From assembly GCF_002927635.1 (NCBI RefSeq), contig NZ_PRDS01000004.1, positions 242,580-306,579 of the forward strand: DNA of 64,000 bases, written 5' to 3'. The first letter of the stretch is position 1. The number at the start of each line of letters is the position of its first letter. Position numbers and translations under genes: made by a program. The notes under the pieces were generated by a model. The model saw only the letters and a program-made list of their open reading frames with translations, had not been told where the DNA came from and searched no databases. Positions 8,803 through 16,284 of the stretch are shown piece after piece. The stretch is from Albidovulum inexpectatum. GTDB lineage: Bacteria; Pseudomonadota; Alphaproteobacteria; Rhodobacterales; Rhodobacteraceae.

Positions 8803-9683
8803 GATGCGTTCTCCTTCAGGAAATGTTCGGTTTCGGTGCGCGTGGGGCAGCTCTGTGCGCCGCCGAAGGCGCGGCATTTCAGGGCGGCCACGGCGTTGGC
8901 GTGGCGGATGGCGGCGGACAGGTCGGCCCCTTCGGCAAGGCGCAGCGCAAGGGCGCCGTGCCAGACATCACCCGCACCCAGCGTATCGACGACGGGCACC
9001 GCGAAGGCGGGCAGATGCGCGACCCGACCGCCTTCGGCAAACCACACGCCGCGTTCGCCGTCCGTGACAATCGCGACGGCGCCGAATTCCGCCTGTGCCC
9101 GTTCCAGCGCGCGTTCGGGGGACAGATCGGGCGCATAGGCGCGCAGACCCTGCATCGAGAAGGCCAGATGCGAGGCGCCCTGCACGGCCTCGGCCTCGAA
9201 GGGGGCCTCGGCATCGACGATGGCGGGCACGCCCCAGGCCCGGGCGGCCGCGATCGCGGCGCGGGTCAGCGCGGGCCAGCGGTTGTCGGCCAAAACCGCC
9301 GCGGGCCGCGGCGCGGCCGACAGGTCCAGCGTCGGCGCAAGATCCTGGCCGCGGAAGTTGACGATCTGCCGTTCCCCCCGCGCATCCACGAGGATCGAGG
9401 AAAAGGACGACCGCGCGCCGGGGCGCATGTCGCACAGCGACAGGTCCACGCCTTCGTCCCGCAGCGCGTCATGGATCAGGCGACCGATCAGGTCGTCGCC
9501 CAGCCGCGCGGCCAGCATCGCCCGGCCGCCCTGGCGCGCGACCGCGATCGCGGCATTGGCCGCGCACCCCCCCACCGTCACGGTGGCGGCCTGGGCACGA
9601 TATTTCTCGGCCCGGCGGGGCAGCTCGGCGACCTGCATCACGATATCGGCCACCGCCACGCCGGCGATCAGAATGGGTGTCAT
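8793..9683 (-). CDS. PfkB-family kinase, YihV-like; candidate sulfofructose kinase
   Basis: A 296-residue ribokinase-fold sugar kinase. GGCAANAAIA is near residue 38 and the C-terminal signature DTLGAGDVWHG has the catalytic base Asp239. By recollection of the E. coli YihV sequence, the two agree beyond the general family motifs: SSxSxxxVDxxGERxIxN (residues 92-109), LADNRW against LADVRW (Arg135 aligning with YihV Arg138), LAF/AAF and VAALKC. Asn109 aligns with YihV Asn109. Those residues surround the sulfonate site of YihV. Phosphorylation of sulfofructose by ATP is therefore a good candidate activity. It starts the catabolic block after the TRAP genes. Confidence 0.8.
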   Translation of the reverse strand: MTPILIAGVAVADIVMQVAELPRRAEKYRAQAATVTVGGCAANAAIAVARQGGRAMLAARLGDDLIGRLIHDALRDEGVDLSLCDMRPGARSSFSSILVDARGERQIVNFRGQDLAPTLDLSAAPRPAAVLADNRWPALTRAAIAAARAWGVPAIVDAEAPFEAEAVQGASHLAFSMQGLRAYAPDLSPERALERAQAEFGAVAIVTDGERGVWFAEGGRVAHLPAFAVPVVDTLGAGDVWHGALALRLAEGADLSAAIRHANAVAALKCRAFGGAQSCPTRTETEHFLKENASCS

Positions 9684-9748
9684 GGAATTGTCCGGCTTGT
9701 CCGTCCGGAGGGCGATGCCGCCCCCCGGGATTTCATGCGATCAGCGCC

Positions 9749-10810
9749 TTACTTCGCGGCAGCCGCGAATTCCGCGTCGATCTTCTGGGTGCATTCGGCG
9801 ACAGCCGCGTCCAGCTTGTTCAGCCATTCTTCGCCATACTTGTCGATATACCACTGCCGCATGCCCGAGGTCGCCTGCTGGAAGGCGGCCTTTTCCTCGG
9901 CATTGGGCACATAGATCTGACCACCCTGAGCCTTGAAGGCTTCATAGGCCTCGATCTGGCGGCGCATCGGCATGGCGCGGGTGACGGTCTTGAGATGGTT
10001 CATCCCGTCAAAGACGATCCGCTTGATGTCGTCGGGCAGCTGCTGCCAGGCGACATCCGAATACCACCACAGCGCGCCCATATAGGCGTGACCGTCAAGG
10101 GTCAGGTATTTCAGGCCGGCCTCGGGGAACTTCATGTTCATGATGTCCGTGATGCCGTTCTTGGTGCCCTCGACCACGCCGGTGGCCAGCGCGGTATAGA
10201 CCTCGGGCCAGGCGACGGGGGTCGGGTTGCCGCCCAGCTGGCGCACCAGCTCCTGCTGGATCTCGGCGGCGATGGTGCGGATCTTCATGCCCTTGATGTC
10301 TTCGGGCCGCTTGATCAGCTTGGTCGTGGTGGCAAAGTTGCGCCAGCCGCCGGTATTCGACACGACCATCAGGCGCATCGGGATGCCGGCCTGCAGCACG
10401 CCATCGCGCAGCTGATCGGTGAAGGGCCCGTCAAAGACGCATTCCGCGGTGCGATCGTCCTTGAACATGTAGGGCAGGTCCAGAACCTGGCCCGGGCCAA
10501 AGACATTGCCAAAGCCGCCGATCGTGGTGATGAAAACCTCGAGAATGCCGGCCTGCAGGTTTTCCAGGCATTCCTTTTCGTTGCCGCAGAACTGGCCGGA
10601 TGGATAGATCTGCACCTCGACGGCGCCGTTCGAGACGCTCTCGACATAGTTCTTGAAGACCATCGCGCCGTCGTAATCCTCGTCATCCTGCGAGCCGAGG
10701 AAGGCGACCTTGATCGTGTAATCCGCCGCCTGCGCCGCGCTGGCCCAGCCGAAGGCGGCCTGGGCCGCGATCGCGGTCGCCGCCAGCACTCCCTTGAAAT
10801 TGAGTTTCAT
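9749..10810 (-). CDS. TRAP transporter solute-binding protein (DctP family)
   Basis: A 353-residue periplasmic binding protein. A Sec signal peptide ends around AAQAADYT (residue 29). DctP features follow: the PSGQFCGNEKECLENLQAG loop, the RTIAAEIQQELV segment and NPTPVAWPEVYTALATGVVEG, where the arginine and the NPTP turn bind an organic-acid anion. Start at 10810, with the overlapping ATG at 10813 as alternative; GGGAGG lies just upstream. It works with the DctQ and DctM subunits encoded upstream in the same operon. The substrate is an acidic solute, possibly sulfoquinovose or a sulfoquinovosyl glycoside given the catabolic genes that follow. Confidence 0.85.
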   Translation of the reverse strand: MKLNFKGVLAATAIAAQAAFGWASAAQAADYTIKVAFLGSQDDEDYDGAMVFKNYVESVSNGAVEVQIYPSGQFCGNEKECLENLQAGILEVFITTIGGFGNVFGPGQVLDLPYMFKDDRTAECVFDGPFTDQLRDGVLQAGIPMRLMVVSNTGGWRNFATTTKLIKRPEDIKGMKIRTIAAEIQQELVRQLGGNPTPVAWPEVYTALATGVVEGTKNGITDIMNMKFPEAGLKYLTLDGHAYMGALWWYSDVAWQQLPDDIKRIVFDGMNHLKTVTRAMPMRRQIEAYEAFKAQGGQIYVPNAEEKAAFQQATSGMRQWYIDKYGEEWLNKLDAAVAECTQKIDAEFAAAAK

Positions 10811-10839
10811 CATGTCCTCCCTTTGATGTCGTTTCCGGG

Positions 10840-12426
10840 TCAGTTCCCGGTCCACCCCACCAATGCCTCGCACAGCGTGGCACCGGAGGGGCATCTGGCA
10901 AATCCCGCAAGCGCGGGGATCGTCATGGTCAGGCTCGGGAAATAGGTGATCAGGAAGATCACCGCGAACTCGACCACAAGGAACGGCAGGATCGCCTGCA
11001 CGATCCGTTCAAGCCGCTCATTGGCCACCGAGGCCGCCACGAACAGCACAAGCCCCATCGGCGGCGTGGCCAGGCCCACCGTGACGTTGACGCACATCAC
11101 GATGGCGAAATGCAGCGGATCGACACCCGCCTGTGTCATGATCGGGCCCAGAACGGGGCCCAGGATCAGGATGGCGGGGCCAGCATCCAGGAACATGCCC
11201 ACCACGAACAGCAGGATGTTCACCAGGAACAGCAGGATATAGGGGTTGTCGGTCGTGTCGTTGATCAGGCCCGCGGCCTCGCGCGCAAGGCCCGAAACGG
11301 TGACCATCCAGCCGAAGGTCACGGCCGCGCCGACCAATAGCAGGATGATCCCCGACTGGATTGCGGTCTGGCGCAGCACGTCGGGCAGGCGCCGGGCCGT
11401 CTCTCCCCCGGCGATGCGCAGATCGGCCGACAATGCGCGGCGCGGCGGTTCGGCATGGGTTACCCCCCGCGCGGCCTTCGATGCGGTCAGCCGCCACAGG
11501 ATCTCGGCCACCACGACCCAGCCCAGCGAAAGACCCGCGAACAGCCGGAAGCCCACGTAATCGGTGAAACCCGCGAACAGGAACACCGTCAGCGGCAGGA
11601 TGTGCAGATAGGCATGGACGGGGCGCGAAACAAAGCGCGCCCAGGCCTCGGTGCGGATCAGGGCCGAGGCAAAGAGCGCATAGAAGGCGGCGACGGCAGC
11701 CGCCTCGGTCGGGGTATAGATGCCCGACAGGATGCCGCCCAGCAGCAGCACGGGCGTCAGCAGCGCCGGATAGGTCTCCAGAAAGGCAACCGACCGCTCC
11801 GACCAGCTGGCGCGATGGCTGGCCACGGGGTATCCGCGCCGGCGGCTCAGCCACGCCGTCAGCGCCATCAGCCCCAGACCCACCATCAGCCCCGGAACGA
11901 AGCCCGCCAAGAACAGCCCCGCGACCGAGACATTCATCACGAAGGCATAGAGGATCATGATGCCCGAGGGCGGAATGATCGGCCCGATCACCGACGAGGC
12001 CGCCGTGACCGCCGCGGCAAAGGGCCGGGAATAGCCGTTCTTCTCCATCGCCGGGATCAGCATCTTGCCAAGCGCCGAGGTATCGGCCACCGCCGAGCCC
12101 GACAGCCCCGCGAACAGGATCGACGACAGGATGTTCACCTGCGCCAGCCCGCCCCGGACATGGCCGATCATGGATTCGGAAAACTTCACGATCGACCGCG
12201 TGATGCCGCCGGAATTCATCAGCTCTCCGGCCAGGATGAAGAACGGCACCGCCATCAGCGGGAAGGAATAGATGCCGGTATAGACCGAACTCAGCAGCTT
12301 GGCGAAGAACAGCCCGTCCTTGCCGTCGATCACCAGCGACAGCGCGGGCGCCACCAGCAGCGCAAAGACCACCGGCATGCCGACCGCCATCAGGACGAAG
12401 AAGATCCAGAAGAATGCCAGACCCAT
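10840..12426 (-). CDS. TRAP transporter large permease (DctM family) with internal insertion
   Basis: A 528-residue integral membrane protein. The DctM halves are clear (FILAGELMNSGGITR, ILFAGLSGSAVADTSALG, PIIPPSGIMILYAF at the front; FLDAGPAILILGPVLGPI and GLATPPMGLVLF at the back). It is about 90 residues longer than usual: an extra stretch around residues 265-355 holds two hydrophobic segments and an Arg-rich linker (ASKAARGVTHAEPPRR). It also has a short Cys-containing tail. It forms the sodium-driven transport channel with the DctQ gene 9 nt upstream. Confidence 0.85.
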   Translation of the reverse strand: MGLAFFWIFFVLMAVGMPVVFALLVAPALSLVIDGKDGLFFAKLLSSVYTGIYSFPLMAVPFFILAGELMNSGGITRSIVKFSESMIGHVRGGLAQVNILSSILFAGLSGSAVADTSALGKMLIPAMEKNGYSRPFAAAVTAASSVIGPIIPPSGIMILYAFVMNVSVAGLFLAGFVPGLMVGLGLMALTAWLSRRRGYPVASHRASWSERSVAFLETYPALLTPVLLLGGILSGIYTPTEAAAVAAFYALFASALIRTEAWARFVSRPVHAYLHILPLTVFLFAGFTDYVGFRLFAGLSLGWVVVAEILWRLTASKAARGVTHAEPPRRALSADLRIAGGETARRLPDVLRQTAIQSGIILLLVGAAVTFGWMVTVSGLAREAAGLINDTTDNPYILLFLVNILLFVVGMFLDAGPAILILGPVLGPIMTQAGVDPLHFAIVMCVNVTVGLATPPMGLVLFVAASVANERLERIVQAILPFLVVEFAVIFLITYFPSLTMTIPALAGFARCPSGATLCEALVGWTGN

Positions 12427-12435
12427 GCCCGCCCC

Positions 12436-12984
12436 CTATTCCGGCTCGATCGGTGCGACATGCGGCAGGTCCGCCGCGTCAGAGCGGAAGATCAGCGCCC
12501 ACAGGTCGCGCCCGATCAGCTCGACCGCGACCAGGACCATGGCGGCAAAGGCCACCGGCAGGATCATGTAGGGCCAGGCCCAGGGGATCGGCACGGTGTT
12601 GACCCTGATGCCCCAGCCGCGATCGACCAGCGCCAGGCTTTCCAGGAAATACCGCCAGATCAGCCACAGGATCAGCATGTTGATCACGACACGCAGCACC
12701 CGCAGCAGCATGGCGGGCAGGACGGCCGTCACCATCTCGATCGCGACATTCGCGCCGGTCCGGTAGGCATGCGGCGCCACGATGAAGGCGGTCGAGACCA
12801 TCATGATCAGCGCGACATCCTCGACCCAGGTGATCGAGTCGTTCAGCACATAGCGAAAGAAGACGCCGGTCAGGACGATCCCCGTCATCAGCGCCACCAG
12901 CGCCATGGCCAGCCACAGACCGACCGCGGCGACGCTCCGGTTGAGCGCCCCCAGAAGATCGAGAAAGCGCAGTGCAGCCTGCAT
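12436..12984 (-). CDS. TRAP transporter small permease (DctQ family)
   Basis: A 182-residue four-helix membrane protein of the DctQ family. The WLAMALVALMTGIVLTGVFFR and SITWVEDVALIMMV segments are typical. The ATG at 12984 is chosen because GGAGGG sits 8 nt before it; an upstream ATG at 13014 has a weaker site. It is the first transport gene after the DeoR repressor, with a 190-nt gap that carries repeats of the repressor's motif. It pairs with the large permease. Confidence 0.8.
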   Translation of the reverse strand: MQAALRFLDLLGALNRSVAAVGLWLAMALVALMTGIVLTGVFFRYVLNDSITWVEDVALIMMVSTAFIVAPHAYRTGANVAIEMVTAVLPAMLLRVLRVVINMLILWLIWRYFLESLALVDRGWGIRVNTVPIPWAWPYMILPVAFAAMVLVAVELIGRDLWALIFRSDAADLPHVAPIEPE

Positions 12985-13125
12985 CAGGCGACCCTCCGAC
13001 GCAAGGCCATGCATGCCCGACCGGGCGCGAAGGCCGGCCGCGATGCCCCGTGGGGCAGTTCGAGCAATCCGTCATGTGATCCCACGCCGTCCTCCCCTTG
13101 GCATGGATGCGCGATATCGTGCGCG

Positions 13126-13156
13126 AATTTTTCGATAGAGTTACCGAAACGAAAAT
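13126..13156. promoter_or_regulatory. Likely second DeoR operator upstream of the TRAP operon
   Basis: In the gap between deoR and dctQ, TTTTTCG is followed about 10 nt later by CGAAACGAAAAT. The element AACGAAAAT (13148-13156) is repeated exactly at 13996-14004 in front of the deoR gene. This suggests one repressor controls both its own promoter and an internal promoter for the transporter and catabolic genes. Observed repeat; function inferred. Confidence 0.45.
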
Positions 13157-13175
13157 ACCTGTCAACGATTCCCGC

Positions 13176-13955
13176 TCATGCCGGAACCGGGTCGGACTCG
13201 ACCAGTTCGACATCCTGGGCTTCGCACAGCGCACGGATACGCTCGGACCGGCAGCGGTCGGTGACCAGCGTATTAACTTGCCGCAGCCAGCCCACCACGA
13301 CGGGCGCCGAGCGGTCGAACTTGGTCGAATCGACGGCCAGGATGACATGCTTGGCGCAGTCCATCATGGCGCGTGCGACGGCGGCCTCGGCCAGGTCGAA
13401 ATCCAGAAGCGCGCCATCGGAATCGACCGCCGCCGCGCCGATCACGGCGATGTCGGCGCGAAAGCCCCGCAGGAATTCCAGCGCCGCCACCCCGGTCACG
13501 GTGCCGTCCGACCGGCGCACCGTGCCACCGGGAACCATGATGTCGAAATTGCCTATCGATCTGAGATCATTCGCGATTTCCAGGTTGTCCGTGATGATGC
13601 GCAGCCCGGTGCGCGTGGCCAGCGCCCGCGCGAAGGCGGCGGTCGTCGTGCCGCCGTTGATCATCAGCATGGTATTGTCGGGGATGCGCGCGGCAACGGC
13701 GCGGCCGATCCGCTCCTTGGCTTCGGCCTGAATCGTGCGCCGGATCTCGAAGCTGGTATATTCGGTGCCCGGCAGCAGGCTGGCACCGCCGTGAAAGCGC
13801 ATCACCTCGCCGGTTTCCTCCAGCAGGCGCAGGTCACGGCGGATCGTCTGGGGCGTGGTGCCAAAGGCGGCGGCCAGATCCTCGACCAAAACGCGGCCCT
13901 CTTGCCGGATCTGGCTGAGTATCGCCTTCTGGCGCGCGTTGAAAGGTCCCGCCAT
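13176..13955 (-). CDS. DeoR-family transcriptional repressor
   Basis: A 259-residue DeoR/GlpR-type regulator. The N-terminal helix-turn-helix has the family sequence VLVEDLAAAFGTTPQTIRRD (residues 23-42). The C-terminal sugar-phosphate-binding DeoRC domain contains NGGTTTAAFARAL and FDLAEAAVARAM. It is the first gene of the sugar-sulfonate operon. CsqR (YihW), the repressor of E. coli sulfoglycolysis, is also DeoR-type, which fits. The likely effector is a sugar phosphate or sulfosugar. The start at 13955 (MAGPFNARQ) is preferred, as the upstream extension is low quality. Confidence 0.85.
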   Translation of the reverse strand: MAGPFNARQKAILSQIRQEGRVLVEDLAAAFGTTPQTIRRDLRLLEETGEVMRFHGGASLLPGTEYTSFEIRRTIQAEAKERIGRAVAARIPDNTMLMINGGTTTAAFARALATRTGLRIITDNLEIANDLRSIGNFDIMVPGGTVRRSDGTVTGVAALEFLRGFRADIAVIGAAAVDSDGALLDFDLAEAAVARAMMDCAKHVILAVDSTKFDRSAPVVVGWLRQVNTLVTDRCRSERIRALCEAQDVELVESDPVPA

Positions 13956-13972
13956 GGGTTCGCTCCCGTCCG

Positions 13973-14001
13973 TTCGTTTTCCTTTTAGCGCGGAAAACGA
14001 A
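13973..14001. promoter_or_regulatory. Inverted repeat operator in the deoR promoter
   Basis: Perfect 10-bp arms TTCGTTTTCC (13973-13982) and GGAAAACGAA (13992-14001) are separated by a 9-bp spacer, 18 to 46 bp upstream of the deoR start. Such an A/T-rich dyad in GC-rich DNA is a good autoregulatory operator candidate. Its right arm extends into AACGAAAAT, which recurs before the TRAP genes. Confidence 0.6.
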
Positions 14002-14030
14002 AATCTCAAAACGGGAATGCGGCCGATCGG

Positions 14031-15230
14031 TCAGCCCATGCGCCGCTCCAGCAGCTGGCGGATGCGGTCCAGCGCCTCGCGGATATTCTCGGCCGAGCTG
14101 GCATAGGAAAAGCGCAGGTATCCCTCGCCATGCGCGCCGAAGGACGTGCCCGAAACGGTCGCCACGCCGGCCTCCTCGAGGAACAGATCCTGCGCCTCGC
14201 GCGAGGTCAGACCGGTGCCGGTGATGTTGGGAAAGGCATAGAAGGCGCCGCCCGGTTCCAGGCAGCCTATCCCGGGCAGCGCGTTCAGCCCCTGCACGAT
14301 GATGCGCCGACGTTCGTCGAAGCGCGCGCGCATTTCGTCCACCGCGTCCTGCGGACCGGTCAGCGCGGCGATGCCGGCGAACTGGGTTGCGGCATTGACG
14401 CAGGAATGGTCGTTGATGCACAGGCGCACGACATGCTCGACGCAGGATTTCGGCCAGACCGCATAGCCCAGCCGCCATCCGGTCATGGCATAGGTCTTGG
14501 ACCAGCCGTCCAGCATGATCAGGCGGTCGCGCAGCTCGGGATATTGCAGCAGCGAGACATGCCGGCGGCCGTCATACAGCAGGCAGGAATAGATCTCGTC
14601 GGACAGGATCGCGACATGGGGATGGCGCATCAGCCCTTCGACCAGCCTGTCGATCTCGGCCCTGGGCACGACGCCGCCGGTCGGGTTGGCGGGCGAATTC
14701 AGGATGATCAGCCGCGTGCGTTCGGTGATCTGCGAAAGCACCTCCTCGGCCGAGAAGGCAAAGCCGTTCTCCTCGCGCAGGACGATCGGGACGGGCCGGG
14801 CACCGCTGTAGCGGATGACGGATTCATAGATCGGAAAGCCGGGGTCGGGATACATGATCTCGGCGCCGGGCTCGCCGAACATCAGGACGGCAAAGAACAT
14901 CGTGGGCTTGGCCCCGGGCACGACGACCACGCAATCGGGATCGACCTCGACGCCATGGCGGCGGTTCAGATCGGCGGCCACGGCCTCGCGCAGGGCGGGC
15001 AGGCCGTTGGCGGGCGTATAGCCATGCGCCCCGTCGCGCAGGGCGCGGATCGCGGCCTCGACCACGTGGTCGGGCGTGCGGAAATCCGGCTGACCGATGC
15101 CCAGATTGATGATGTCGCGCCCCTGCGCGGCCAGTTCCTGCGCCCGTGCCAGAACGACAAAGGCCGATTCCGTTCCCAGCCGCGACAGGCTGGCGGCGAA
15201 TTTCAGATCCGCGCCGGATGCCGTGTTCAT
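14031..15230 (-). CDS. Class I/II pyridoxal-phosphate aminotransferase (aspartate aminotransferase-like)
   Basis: A 399-residue fold-type I aminotransferase: INLGIGQPDF and YTPANGLPALREAVA at the front, NSPANPTGG (Asn binding PLP), SDEIYSCLLYDG, the PLP lysine in DGWSKTYAMTGWRLGY, and RFSYASS with the carboxylate-binding Arg near the end. It is transcribed in the same direction as the DeoR operon but separated by the deoR promoter region, so it is probably its own unit. Aspartate aminotransferases can deaminate cysteate to sulfopyruvate, which SlcC/ComC could use. That link is only suggested by the neighbourhood. Confidence 0.85.
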   Translation of the reverse strand: MNTASGADLKFAASLSRLGTESAFVVLARAQELAAQGRDIINLGIGQPDFRTPDHVVEAAIRALRDGAHGYTPANGLPALREAVAADLNRRHGVEVDPDCVVVVPGAKPTMFFAVLMFGEPGAEIMYPDPGFPIYESVIRYSGARPVPIVLREENGFAFSAEEVLSQITERTRLIILNSPANPTGGVVPRAEIDRLVEGLMRHPHVAILSDEIYSCLLYDGRRHVSLLQYPELRDRLIMLDGWSKTYAMTGWRLGYAVWPKSCVEHVVRLCINDHSCVNAATQFAGIAALTGPQDAVDEMRARFDERRRIIVQGLNALPGIGCLEPGGAFYAFPNITGTGLTSREAQDLFLEEAGVATVSGTSFGAHGEGYLRFSYASSAENIREALDRIRQLLERRMG

Positions 15231-15305
15231 CTTCGCTCCCCCCTGATGGTCTTGTGGTCACTGTTAGACCACGAAAGCGGTGCAGATAAAGGCCCCGGAT
15301 GGGTT

Positions 15306-16184
15306 CTAGGCGTGGGCTGCGCGCAGGATCTCGTCAACCAGGGGGTTGGGGAAGCGGCGCGCGATCGTCACGGCCAGAAAGCGCTCGCGCAAGGGGTCAA
15401 GACGCGCACGTTCCACCAGCCGGCCCGAGGCCAGCTCGTCGCGCACGACGATCGGCGGAATGACTGCAAGGCCCGCGCCTTCGCGCGCCAGAAGGCGCAG
15501 CATGGCCATGTCATCGGCCTCGGCCGCGATGCGGGGAACAACGCCCAACCGCTGGGCCAGCGCGTCGAATCCCGCCCGGATCGCGGTCTCCGGCGTGGGC
15601 AGGATCAGCGGCTCGGCCCCCAGAATCCCGGCCAGATCGGTCGGCGCGTCCGGGCCGGGGGGCGGGCCGACCAGGCTGACGGGCTGTTCGTCCAGTTCAT
15701 GGACCAGATAGGGACTGGCCGCGTCGCGCGCGGGCGGCAGATTCGTCAGCACCACGTCCAGCGCCATGGCCCGTAGCCCGCGCAGCAATTCGTCCTGGCT
15801 GCCGGATCGCAGGATGACCTCGACATCGGGCCGCCCGATCAACGGGGAAACAAAGGCGATCTGGAAGTTGCGCGACAGCGTCGCCAGCGCCCCCACGCGC
15901 AGGCTGCGCCTTGCGGTCCCCGCCTGGCGCAGCGTGGCGGTCAGATCTTCGGCCGCACGAAAGATCGCATCGGCATGATCCAGCGCGATGCGCCCGGCCT
16001 CGGTCAGGACCAGACCCCTGCCCCGGCGTTCGAACAAGTCATGGCCCAGCGAATCCTCCAGCGCCTTGATCTGCGTGGACAGCGCCGATTGCGAAAGGTT
16101 CAGCATGCGCGCGGCACCCGTCAGCGTGCCTTCGCGCGCAACTGCCCGGAACAGGCGCAGATGATGCAGGTTCAGCGGGGCCAT
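15306..16184 (-). CDS. LysR-family transcriptional regulator, likely controlling dabBA
   Basis: A 292-residue LysR protein. The N-terminal helix-turn-helix (LFRAVAREGTLTGAARMLNL, SQSALSTQIKALEDSLG) is followed by the two-lobe effector domain. The start is ATG 16184 (MAPLNLHHLRLF). It is divergent from the inorganic-carbon pump genes dabB and dabA, with a 100-bp AT-rich gap, the usual layout for a LysR regulator and its target. By analogy with CbbR-type regulators it may sense carbon or redox metabolites. Target assignment is by position. Confidence 0.8.
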   Translation of the reverse strand: MAPLNLHHLRLFRAVAREGTLTGAARMLNLSQSALSTQIKALEDSLGHDLFERRGRGLVLTEAGRIALDHADAIFRAAEDLTATLRQAGTARRSLRVGALATLSRNFQIAFVSPLIGRPDVEVILRSGSQDELLRGLRAMALDVVLTNLPPARDAASPYLVHELDEQPVSLVGPPPGPDAPTDLAGILGAEPLILPTPETAIRAGFDALAQRLGVVPRIAAEADDMAMLRLLAREGAGLAVIPPIVVRDELASGRLVERARLDPLRERFLAVTIARRFPNPLVDEILRAAHA

Positions 16185-16284
16185 TGTTCCATCTGATAGA
16201 ATGGTTGAATAGATAATATGTAATTTTCTGGAAGTTTCAAAGATTGTATCCGATGCGTCGAACAGGACCCGACCGGAGACGCAG
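16185..16284. promoter_or_regulatory. Divergent lysR/dabB control region
   Basis: About 100 bp of markedly AT-rich sequence between the two start codons, including TTGAATAGATAATATGTAATT. It contains several T-N11-A arrangements of the kind LysR proteins bind and an AT-rich block that could act as a -10 for dabB. No single operator can be singled out by eye. Confidence 0.4.

Noticed and set aside
11455..13731. 758-codon open frame on the plus strand
   Set aside because: Antisense to the TRAP permease genes and deoR; Arg/Asp/His-rich with no recognisable fold.
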